Shown: positions 33,647 to 41,053 of the stretch, one piece after another
Position numbering within the stretch: the stretch's first letter is position 1
Layout: each line of letters begins with the position of its first letter
Source of the DNA: Planctomycetaceae bacterium
Lineage (GTDB): Bacteria > Planctomycetota > Planctomycetia > Planctomycetales > Planctomycetaceae
Direction of reading: 5' to 3'
Assembly: GCA_900299185.1 (NCBI GenBank)
Contig: OMIV01000055.1
Location: 1 to 41,053, forward strand
DNA: 41,053 nucleotides
Position numbers and translations under genes: made by a program
Notes under the pieces: model-generated
Told to the model about the DNA's origin: nothing
What the model saw: the letters and a program-made list of their open reading frames with translations, nothing else
Database searches by the model: none

Positions 33647-35608
33647 TTACTTCGGCAGTTCGCCTTGGATGCCGAGCATCTCGCGGATGAAGCGCGAGGG
33701 GACGGAGAGCTTCTTCTTGCCCCATTTGCGGCGCGAGGCACAGCGGGTGATGGCGAGATGGTCGCGAGCTCGCGTGATGCCGACGTAACACAGTCGGCGT
33801 TCCTCATCGACGTTGGCTTTGCCTTCCAGTTCGGCTTCGACCGATCTCTTATGAGGCAAGATGCCTTCTTCTAGACCGACCATGTAGACGCGCGGAAATT
33901 CGAGGCCCTTCGCGCTGTGTAGCGTCATGAGTTTGACGGCTTCCTGCTCCAACATCTTTTCTTTGTCGTCGCCCGGTCGGTCATCGAGTGTGATCTCATC
34001 GAGGAACTCGGCGAGCGATGGTTCGTCGGCTCGACTGACGTAAGTTCGCAGCGACTCTAAGAACTGCTCCAAGATTTCGCCGCGAGCGATCTGCATGTCC
34101 TCGGCCTTGTACTGCTTCTCGATCTCTTCTTCGTAGTTGATCTCGGTCAGCAGTTGCTCGGTCAGCACTGCGAGGTCACCGGGATTTGGCTGTAAGCGCT
34201 CTCGATAACGACGCAGCATCGAGTAGAAGGAGTTGATGGCCGTCGCGACTTTGACCGTGATTTCTTTGTCGTTGACCGCAGGCTGTACGGCTTCGAGTAG
34301 CGACATACCGGATAAGACGGCTCGCTTTAGGAGCTTCTCGACGGTGGCATCGCCGATGCCTCGCGAGGGAACGTTGATGATTCGCAGCAGCGAGTTCTCG
34401 TCGCGCGGATTCTCGATGGCCTTAAGATAGGCCAGCACATCGCGAATCTCGCGCTTATCGAAGAACGACTGTGTGCCCATCATTACATAGCGGATGCCTT
34501 GTCGACGGAGTTCGGTTTCGAAGGCTCGAGGTTGCTCGTTCGTTCGCACGAGAATGCAGATGTCTTGAGCGGACACACCTTTCTTTTCGGTGAGGAACTT
34601 GATCTCCGAGACCACGTTTTCAGCTTCGACGACTTCATCTTCGTACTCGCGAAATCGGACGGGACTGGTGGCTGGCTTGTGGGCGATCAGTGTCTTGTCG
34701 TGCCGACCTTTGTTGTGTTTCACCAGCCGATTGGCGAGCTCCAGAATGGCGTCCGTGCAGCGGTAGTTTTCTTCCAACCGCACGACCTTCGCACCTTCGA
34801 AGTGTTGGTGAAAGCTGAGGATGTGAGTGACCTCAGCGCCGCGCCAGCCATAGATGGATTGGTCATCGTCGCCTACCACGCAGATGTTGTGGTGAGGTCT
34901 GACGATAGCCTCAATGAGATCGAACTGCGCTCCGTTTGTGTCCTGGTACTCATCGACCTGCACAAAGTCGAAACGTGCTTGCTGACGCTCGAGCGCAGCG
35001 GGGGATTCCTCAAAGACTTGATTGGTGAGCAGCAAGAGATCGTCGAAGTCGACGGCTCCACACGCCCGCAAGTTGGACTGGTACTTGCGATATCCCACGG
35101 CCGCGAGGAATTCGAGATCGTTCTCGACATACTGCTTGGCTTCGTCGGGACGCACTCCCACCATCTTCCAACGACTGATGATGCTCAGCAGGTTTTCGGG
35201 ACTGAGCGATGAGTCCGGGACACGGACATCGCGGAGGGCTCGCCGAGCGGCGGACTCTTGATCGCCTCGGTCGTAGATCGTGAAGGTCTTCGGATAGCCG
35301 AGCACTTCAATCTCTTGTCGCAGCACCTTCACGCAGTACGAGTGAAAGGTCGAAATCATGGGCTTCTTCTTGAGGCCCTTGCCGAGCAGATGCTGCGTCC
35401 GTTCGAGCATTTCCTTCGCGGCTTTGTTGGTGAAGGTGACCGACAAAATGCGGTCGGGCGAAACGCCACCGCGAATGAGTTCCACCATGCGATGGGTGAT
35501 TACGCGCGTCTTCCCTGTGCCTGCTCCGGCCAACACCAGTAGTGGGCCTTGAAGTGTGAGCACGGCGTCACGTTGAGCCGCGTTGAGATGAGCCAGTCGA
35601 TCCGTCAT
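33647..35608 (-). CDS. UvrD/PcrA/Rep-type superfamily 1 DNA helicase
   Basis: A 653-residue helicase from ATG 35608 (MTDRLAHLNAAQRDAV, the family's normal start); GTG 35620 is the alternative but is almost touching its ribosome site. Walker A is AGAGTGKT at 27-34, motif Ia SVTFTNKAAKEM, Walker B VDEYQDTN, motif III VVGDDDQSIYGWRGA, motif IV YRCTDAIL, motif V MTLHSAKGLEFPRVYMVGLE and motif VI RRLCYVGITRAR. Such enzymes unwind DNA 3' to 5' in repair and replication restart. I cannot separate UvrD, PcrA and Rep by eye; the length is somewhat short for UvrD (about 720). The C-terminal tail of about 40 residues is basic, with KWGKKKLSVPSRFIREMLG. The gene stands alone. Confidence 0.9.
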   Translation of the reverse strand: MTDRLAHLNAAQRDAVLTLQGPLLVLAGAGTGKTRVITHRMVELIRGGVSPDRILSVTFTNKAAKEMLERTQHLLGKGLKKKPMISTFHSYCVKVLRQEIEVLGYPKTFTIYDRGDQESAARRALRDVRVPDSSLSPENLLSIISRWKMVGVRPDEAKQYVENDLEFLAAVGYRKYQSNLRACGAVDFDDLLLLTNQVFEESPAALERQQARFDFVQVDEYQDTNGAQFDLIEAIVRPHHNICVVGDDDQSIYGWRGAEVTHILSFHQHFEGAKVVRLEENYRCTDAILELANRLVKHNKGRHDKTLIAHKPATSPVRFREYEDEVVEAENVVSEIKFLTEKKGVSAQDICILVRTNEQPRAFETELRRQGIRYVMMGTQSFFDKREIRDVLAYLKAIENPRDENSLLRIINVPSRGIGDATVEKLLKRAVLSGMSLLEAVQPAVNDKEITVKVATAINSFYSMLRRYRERLQPNPGDLAVLTEQLLTEINYEEEIEKQYKAEDMQIARGEILEQFLESLRTYVSRADEPSLAEFLDEITLDDRPGDDKEKMLEQEAVKLMTLHSAKGLEFPRVYMVGLEEGILPHKRSVEAELEGKANVDEERRLCYVGITRARDHLAITRCASRRKWGKKKLSVPSRFIREMLGIQGELPK

Positions 35609-35836
35609 AGAAACAAGCACGCCTAAGGACGATGTAAAGGGGCGGGATGTTAGACACGTCCCTCAGCGAGTCCAGCACACGCGGAACGCCGTTGGATGTC
35701 GTTGGTTGAACGCACGAGTCACCTTTTCGAGAGACGAGCGATTGTGGCGAATGCGATGTGAGTTGGGGGCTCGACGTCACGCAGTTGTGTCAGAATTGCG
35801 ACACGGCGTTTGATGACCCGAAGGTGCAACGGCACC

Positions 35837-38065
35837 TCATTTCAAGATGCCGAGCAAGTTCGAATAGTCGTCGGTCCAAGGGCGACTGGCGTGACGCGGC
35901 TTGAGTTCCTGCCAACGTTTTGTGGCTCGCAGGTAGTCGAGCGACTTGGACTGCGGCGCGAGTGCGACCCATGTCGAGTCGGCTTTGCCTGCTGCCAGCC
36001 ATTGGTCGAATTCGGGATCCGTGCGCGGCGAGTCGTTCCGAACAACTGCTGACCAGCCCGCGTCGGCGGCGAGATCAGCAAGGACGAGCGACAAGTCCAA
36101 AAAGCGATTCGACACATGGAAGGCGATCACGCCTTCGGGCTTGAGCTTGCGGGCATAGAGCTGCATGGCCTCGCGTGTTACGAGATGCGACGGAATGGCG
36201 TCGGAGCTGAATGCATCGAGGACCAACAGCTCGAACTGTTGATCTGCGGCCTTGGCAATTTGCAGTCGTCCATCGCCCAGGATGATCTCGAATTGATCGT
36301 GCCCGCAGGCCGTTAGGTAAGAGAAGTACTCGGGCGTCTTCGCTAACTGCACGACAACCGGGTCGACTTCATAGAACGTGAAGCGACGCTGCGGAGTTGC
36401 GTAACACACCATCGCTCCGGTCCCGAGTCCGATCACTCCTACATGCTCGGCTTGATCGTGATTGGAACGCAGCACGTCGCCGAGCGGACCGGTGCGGTGG
36501 TAGTACGCCAGCGGTTCGCACGCACGGTGCGGCTCGATGGATTGAATGCCGTGTTGAGTCGTGCCGTGCAGCAAGCGACGGTACTTGGGCAACACCTTTC
36601 CCGAACGCGGATCAGGCACATCAATGTCCTGCTCGATGCGATGAATGCCGAAGAAGCTGCGCGCACGATGTAAGACCGATGTCGTGGGCCACACATGAAA
36701 CTGAGCCCAGACGATCGCTACTCCAGCGATGAGTGCGACGATGCTTGGCTTCATCACGATCGCCATCAGCAAGGCGATGATGCCCGAGATCAAGGCGACT
36801 GGAACTAACTCAGGGTCGGTGTATTGCGGCAATAAGCGGGTGCTACCGAAGAGCAATAACACCGTCGTAGCGGTCATGCCCCAATGCCAAATGTCGCGCT
36901 GCCAGTTGCCGGCATGAGGACTCAGGGACACACACAAGCCTGCGGCCACGACCGCCAAAGGGAATTCGAGCAGCACCGGAAATACCAACGGAGCAAGCAA
37001 ACTATTGAGCATGCCGCCCAGCACTCCTCCTACGGACATCCACAGATAGAACTCGGTGAGATGTGCGGTGCTCGGTCGGCGCCGCGCGAGTTCTCCATGA
37101 CAGAACCATGTTCCGAGGAAGAAGACTGCTGCATTGATGAGGCCGCCGGTAAACCAACCTTCGCCGCCGGCCAAACCTCCGATCAACAACACCAGACCGA
37201 ACGGCATGGCTCGACTGATGAGTTCATGAGGCACCAGTTGTCGTTGGGCAAACACGAAGATGAAGGTCAGGAGATAAAGCGCGAGTGGCAAGACCCACAA
37301 CAGCGGGATGGGAGCGAAGTCCGTCGTCAGTCGAGTGGTGGTGCTCAGCAACCAACTGGAGGGAATCAATGAGAGCAGCACCCACAACGCGCGTTGCTTA
37401 AGAGTGACTGGTGCGGTCGCGGAAGAAGGTTCGTTTGAGAGAGCAGGGCTCGTGGGCATCCTTGTGAGCCAACCGCAAGTTGCGATGAGCATAACCAGCA
37501 CTCCGTAGCCGATGGCCCAGGAGTGACCTTGTGCGTGGAGCCCTAAGACGGGTTCGACAATCAACGGATAACCCAGCAGCGCGAGCATGCTCCCAGCGTT
37601 GCTAATGGCATAGAGGAAGTACGGCTCGCGCGCTGCTCGATGTGACGATTGTCCAAACCAATGTTGCAAGAGCGGCGCTGTTGTCGTCACTGCGAAGAAC
37701 GGTAGCCCTCCAATGCGAGCGAGTAACAACAGCAACGACATCGGTGCCGCTACATCGGTGGGAGGCTGCCAGTTGGCAGGCACGCTCATCGGTAACAGGA
37801 TCCCGCACAATGCGAGCAGACCGACATGCACCCAACGCTGAGTTCGCGGCGACAGCCAACGGCTGGTGAGATGGGCATAGCCATAACCCGCGAGCAGCAT
37901 GGCCTGAAAGAAGACCATGCAGGTATTCCACACGCTGGGAGACCCACCAAACAGTGGCAGCACCAACTTGCCGATCATCGGCTGAGCAGCAAACACAAGG
38001 ATCGCGCTGAGCAACAACGCCGCTCCGAAGCACGGTCCCAGTAATCGAGAGGAAGAAGGCTGCAT
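35837..38065 (-). CDS. Membrane-fused spermidine-synthase-like protein
   Basis: A 742-residue protein with two parts. Residues 1 to about 430 are a multi-helix membrane domain, about 12-14 segments, with the N-terminal pattern LLLSAILVFAAQPMIGKLVL and PLFGGSPSVWNTCMVFFQAM, typical of 'fused MFS/spermidine synthase' proteins. From about 480 on there is a Rossmann methyltransferase-like domain with VGVIGLGTGAMVCYA, FYEVDPVVVQLA, ILGDGRLQIAKA, LLVLDAFSSDAIPSHL and LKPEGVIAFHVSNR, similar to spermidine synthase. The usual DA-binding aspartates are partly conserved, but these fused proteins have not been shown to make spermidine; function is open. It starts close to the divergent PSD1 gene. Confidence 0.83.
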   Translation of the reverse strand: MQPSSSRLLGPCFGAALLLSAILVFAAQPMIGKLVLPLFGGSPSVWNTCMVFFQAMLLAGYGYAHLTSRWLSPRTQRWVHVGLLALCGILLPMSVPANWQPPTDVAAPMSLLLLLARIGGLPFFAVTTTAPLLQHWFGQSSHRAAREPYFLYAISNAGSMLALLGYPLIVEPVLGLHAQGHSWAIGYGVLVMLIATCGWLTRMPTSPALSNEPSSATAPVTLKQRALWVLLSLIPSSWLLSTTTRLTTDFAPIPLLWVLPLALYLLTFIFVFAQRQLVPHELISRAMPFGLVLLIGGLAGGEGWFTGGLINAAVFFLGTWFCHGELARRRPSTAHLTEFYLWMSVGGVLGGMLNSLLAPLVFPVLLEFPLAVVAAGLCVSLSPHAGNWQRDIWHWGMTATTVLLLFGSTRLLPQYTDPELVPVALISGIIALLMAIVMKPSIVALIAGVAIVWAQFHVWPTTSVLHRARSFFGIHRIEQDIDVPDPRSGKVLPKYRRLLHGTTQHGIQSIEPHRACEPLAYYHRTGPLGDVLRSNHDQAEHVGVIGLGTGAMVCYATPQRRFTFYEVDPVVVQLAKTPEYFSYLTACGHDQFEIILGDGRLQIAKAADQQFELLVLDAFSSDAIPSHLVTREAMQLYARKLKPEGVIAFHVSNRFLDLSLVLADLAADAGWSAVVRNDSPRTDPEFDQWLAAGKADSTWVALAPQSKSLDYLRATKRWQELKPRHASRPWTDDYSNLLGILK

Positions 38066-38268
38066 CCGCCGAAACGCTCCATGAAGTCTGAAGATGAATG
38101 GTCGCGGCTGGAAGATTCACTGCCGCCGCCTTCGAAGTGGACTCGACACCGAGCGAATCAGCAAGCCGCTCGATCGTCGTCAGCGTGTGGCGCTTGCTTC
38201 GGTTTCTAAACCTCGCCTACACCTGCCGACATGGCGTTGAATCTGAACTCGCTGAAATGAGGTTCGCG

Positions 38269-40926
38269 ATGGGGCGTTGGCTAGCTCTCTGTGGTGTCAT
38301 CATAAGTGCCTGCGGTGCCAACGCAGCCGATGTCATCACCTTCGAAAGTCATGTGCGTCCCATCCTCAAGACGCACTGCTTTCATTGTCATGGCGAAGAG
38401 CCAAAGGTCGAAGGCCAACTCGACGTGCGGCTTGCTCGGTTCCTGATGAAGGGCGGTGAGTCGGGCGCCGCGATTGTTGCTGGTCAGCATCGCGACAGCT
38501 TGCTTTGGAAACGCATCTCTTCAGGCGAGATGCCACCGGGTGAAAAGAAGCTGAGCGAGAAAGAGAAGCAAGCGATCGCTCAGTGGATTAACGGTGGAGC
38601 AAAAACTGCACGGCCTGAGCCAGAGTCGTTGTCGGACGACGGCATCACCGATGACGAGCGAGCGTTTTGGTCCTTTCAACCTGTTCGTCGACCGACTTTG
38701 CCCTCAGTGAAGAAGTCTGAGCGAGTTCGTTCGCCGATCGACGTGTTCTTGTTGGCGAGGCTCGAAGGGGCAGGGCAGACCTATGGTGATGATGCCGATC
38801 GAGTCACCTTCATTCGCCGAGCAACTTTTGATTTGCTCGGGCTACCACCGACTCCCGATGAAGTCGATGACTTTGTGTATGACGAGCAGCCGGATGCGTG
38901 CGAGCGATTGATCGATCGGCTGTTGGCCTCGCCTCATTACGGTGAGCGGTGGGCTCGTCATTGGTTGGATGTCGTTGGGTATGCCGACAGTGACGGCTAT
39001 GGCGAAAAGGATCTGGAGCGAAAGTGGGCCTTCAAGTACCGCGACTGGTTGGTGCGAGCATTCAACGCTGATCGACCGTGGGACGAATTGATTCGCGAGC
39101 AATTGGCTGGTGACGAATTACTGACTCCGCCGTTGCGAGGTTTGACTGCCGATGATGCTGATAAACTGGTCGCCACGGGATTCTTGCGGATGGCGCCAGA
39201 TGGCACCGGGGACGCGGCAGTCACTCAAGATGTGGCTCGAAATGAATGCGTCGCTGAAACGATCAAGATCGTGAGCACGTCTCTGCTGGGACTGACCGTC
39301 GGATGCGCTCAATGTCATTCACATCGCTATGACCCCATCTCGCAGGTGGATTACTTCCGACTGAGAGCTGTCTTTGAGCCGGCACTCAATTGGAAGGACT
39401 GGAAGACTCCGCAACAGCGGCTCGTTTCGTTGTGGACTCCCGAGCAAATCTCGTTGGCCAAACAGTGTGACGCGGACATCAAACGGCTCGAAAAGGAGCG
39501 ACTCGAGAAGTACGAAGCTCTCTCAGACAAGCTGCGTGAAGACTCAATCGCGAAGCTTGATGACGAGCTGAAGCAACGTATTCGAGATGCCGCCAAGACG
39601 CTGGTAGCGAAGCGAACTCTCGAACAAAAGAAGCTGCTGACGGACTATCCCAAAGCTGCGATTCCCGTTGGTACACTGCTCGAACGCAATGCGAAGGATG
39701 AGTACAAGGCCATTACTGATGAGTACGCCAAACTCATTGACGAGCAACGCAAGCGGCGTCCTGTGGAAGACTTCGCACATTGCTTGCACGAGCCGTTGCA
39801 AGACAAGTGGCCGACAACGCAGCTCTTCTTTCGAGGTGACTTCAATCAGCCCAAGCAGGAAGTGGCTCCGGGTGAGTTGGCCGTGTTGACGTCGCCAGGA
39901 ACTCCGGCGATTGCGATTGATGATGCTCGCGTCCCGACCTCAGGACGACGATTAGCCTACGCTCGCTGGCTGACGAGTGGGCAACATCCACTGGTGGCTC
40001 GTGTCTTTGTGAACCGAGTTTGGTTGCATCATTTCGGACGCGGTCTGGTCGGCTCACCAGGTGACTTTGGACGGCTCGGAGAGACACCATCGCACCCCGA
40101 ATTGCTCGATTGGCTGGCGGCGGAGTTTGTTGGAACTCCTACAGCAAGCGGCGCCGATCATTCTGAAAATGCGGGAACGCTCGGAGACGGCGCTCAATGG
40201 AGTCTGAAGCGTTTGCATCGAGTGTTGATGAACTCGACGGCGTACCGGCAATCGTCGCGACGCCGACCGGACTTAGAGGCAGTCGATCCCGATAATCGCT
40301 GGTTGGGACGCATGTCGGTTCGCAGGCTTGAGTCGGAGATCGTGCGGGATGCAGTGCTGACCGTCAGCGGTCAAATCACTCGAAAGTTCTTCGGCGAGCC
40401 AATTCCAATCACTCCCGATGAGACCGGGCAGATCATCGTCGGTGTCGACACACGCGATACTGCTGGGCGACCAACTGGGAAGAGGGTACCGCTTAATGGC
40501 GAGGAGTTTCGACGCAGCCTCTACATCACCGTGAGACGGTCGATGCCGTTGGCGATGTTGGAGACGTTCGACGCTGCGATGCTCGCTCCTAATTGCACTT
40601 TGAGAACTCCCTCGACCGGTGCGTTGCAATCGCTGTTGCTGCTCAATAACGACTTCATCATTCAACAATCAGATGTCGTTGCGGATCGAATCATTCGCGA
40701 CATTGGCCACGACCGCAGTCGGCAAATTGAATGGGCTTGGCGACTTGCGAACGGCCATCGTCCAGATCAAACGCAGGTCGCGGCGGCTCAACAGTTTGTG
40801 AGTCAGCAAATCGAGCAGTTCCAAGAATCGCCAGATGCGAAGGTCAAAAGCACTGCCGAGAAAAGAGCGTTAGCTAGCCTATGCCAAGCGTTGTTGATCT
40901 CGAACGGCTTCTTGTATGTGGATTGA
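38269..40926 (+). CDS. PSD1-type protein: cytochrome c-like, DUF1549 and DUF1553 domains
   Basis: An 885-residue exported protein. I choose ATG 38269, with GAGG six bases upstream, over ATG 38257 and a longer frame. The signal is MGRWLALCGVIISACGANAA. A cytochrome c-like domain follows, with CFHCH at 37-41 and a likely distal Met in GEMPPG near 89. DUF1549 lies at about 155-370 (SPIDVFLLARLEGAG, RATFDLLGLPPTPDEVDDF, HYGERWARHWLDVVGYADSD) and includes a second CxxCH, CAQCHSHRYDP at 346-356. A charged, coiled-coil-like stretch is at about 385-480. DUF1553 spans about 570-830 (RRLAYARWLTSGQHPLVARV, NRVWLHHFGRGLVGSPGDFG, LHRVLMNSTAYRQSSR). These proteins occur paired with DUF1501 in planctomycetes, probably in polymer breakdown. 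The pair follows here directly. Confidence 0.88.
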   Translation: MGRWLALCGVIISACGANAADVITFESHVRPILKTHCFHCHGEEPKVEGQLDVRLARFLMKGGESGAAIVAGQHRDSLLWKRISSGEMPPGEKKLSEKEKQAIAQWINGGAKTARPEPESLSDDGITDDERAFWSFQPVRRPTLPSVKKSERVRSPIDVFLLARLEGAGQTYGDDADRVTFIRRATFDLLGLPPTPDEVDDFVYDEQPDACERLIDRLLASPHYGERWARHWLDVVGYADSDGYGEKDLERKWAFKYRDWLVRAFNADRPWDELIREQLAGDELLTPPLRGLTADDADKLVATGFLRMAPDGTGDAAVTQDVARNECVAETIKIVSTSLLGLTVGCAQCHSHRYDPISQVDYFRLRAVFEPALNWKDWKTPQQRLVSLWTPEQISLAKQCDADIKRLEKERLEKYEALSDKLREDSIAKLDDELKQRIRDAAKTLVAKRTLEQKKLLTDYPKAAIPVGTLLERNAKDEYKAITDEYAKLIDEQRKRRPVEDFAHCLHEPLQDKWPTTQLFFRGDFNQPKQEVAPGELAVLTSPGTPAIAIDDARVPTSGRRLAYARWLTSGQHPLVARVFVNRVWLHHFGRGLVGSPGDFGRLGETPSHPELLDWLAAEFVGTPTASGADHSENAGTLGDGAQWSLKRLHRVLMNSTAYRQSSRRRPDLEAVDPDNRWLGRMSVRRLESEIVRDAVLTVSGQITRKFFGEPIPITPDETGQIIVGVDTRDTAGRPTGKRVPLNGEEFRRSLYITVRRSMPLAMLETFDAAMLAPNCTLRTPSTGALQSLLLLNNDFIIQQSDVVADRIIRDIGHDRSRQIEWAWRLANGHRPDQTQVAAAQQFVSQQIEQFQESPDAKVKSTAEKRALASLCQALLISNGFLYVD

Positions 40927-41006
40927 ATCTTCCACTCATCTAGGCCGCGTTAAGTACCTTACGACAAATGTCTGAAGAGCAGCGTCAATCATCGAGGAGT
41001 TGTTTC

Positions 41007-41053
41007 ATGAACCGTCGCCACTTCTTGTCGGCTCAGACGTTTATGCTCGGAAA
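41007..41053 (+). CDS. DUF1501 protein, first 15 codons (cut by window end)
   Basis: ATG 41007 follows GAGGAG by eight bases and lies 80 bases after the PSD1-type stop, on the same strand. The visible product is MNRRHFLSAQTFMLG, with a twin-arginine-type start (NRRHFL) seen at the N-terminus of DUF1501 proteins that follow PSD1 genes. Only the start is in the window, so the call rests on context as much as on sequence. Confidence 0.7.
   Translation, partial: MNRRHFLSAQTFMLG

Noticed and set aside
33364-33807. Minus-strand frames downstream of the helicase gene
   Set aside because: They run through worn repeats and the helicase gene end in another frame; low-complexity, no start signal.

Overview
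The window reads as a chromosomal segment of a planctomycete (class Planctomycetia; genus not determinable by eye). The evidence is the gene content: a PSD1-type protein (cytochrome c-like domain, DUF1549, DUF1553) followed by the start of a Tat-exported DUF1501 protein, a second DUF1501 protein, a DUF1080 (3-keto-disaccharide hydrolase) lipid- or sugar-associated secreted protein, two PQQ-like beta-propeller proteins, a neutral-ceramidase-like Tat protein, wide spacing between genes and many short inverted repeats between them. Base composition appears moderately GC-rich throughout. I see no phage, transposase, CRISPR array, rRNA or tRNA. Layout, left to right: the 3' end of hrpB; a minus-strand, translationally coupled pair made of a membrane SLBB-domain protein and a divergent actin-like (ASKHA) ATPase (1423-4658); a GH57 glucanotransferase/amylase with a TTG start; prfB with an intact programmed +1 frameshift; a fadJ-like beta-oxidation protein; pyrE, closed off by a long hairpin shared with a convergent ceramidase-like gene. 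The middle (13.6-20 kb) holds a terpene-cyclase-like toroid protein overlapping a DUF362 protein, an asparagine-synthase-like protein without the glutaminase cysteine, a 64-residue SPOR/DUF2007-like small protein and a MATE transporter, separated by several repeat families. From 20 to 26 kb are a DUF1080 secreted protein, a stand-alone response regulator followed by an FHA protein, an M81/MlrC-type metallopeptidase, a DUF1445 putative hydro-lyase and a lone DUF1501 protein. From 27 to 32.5 kb there is a group of exported proteins: an alpha/beta-hydrolase esterase, a class C beta-lactamase-like serine hydrolase and two beta-propellers. The right end carries a small zinc-ribbon membrane protein, a UvrD/PcrA-type helicase, a membrane-fused spermidine-synthase-like protein, and the PSD1/DUF1501 pair cut by the window edge. 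How the genes fit together: most are single-gene or two-gene units of general metabolism and secreted macromolecule breakdown, not one pathway. The strongest candidate for an undescribed system is the SLBB/actin-like pair: an exported domain, a long disordered linker, one membrane helix and a long cytoplasmic tail, co-translated with a cytoplasmic actin-like ATPase. Planctomycetes lack FtsZ, so actin-like ATPases with envelope partners deserve attention there. The second notable layer is the intergenic repeats: at least four families of short palindromic or paired elements recur between genes, often at convergent gene ends where they may terminate transcription from both sides. All calls come from reading the sequence; no database search was run.
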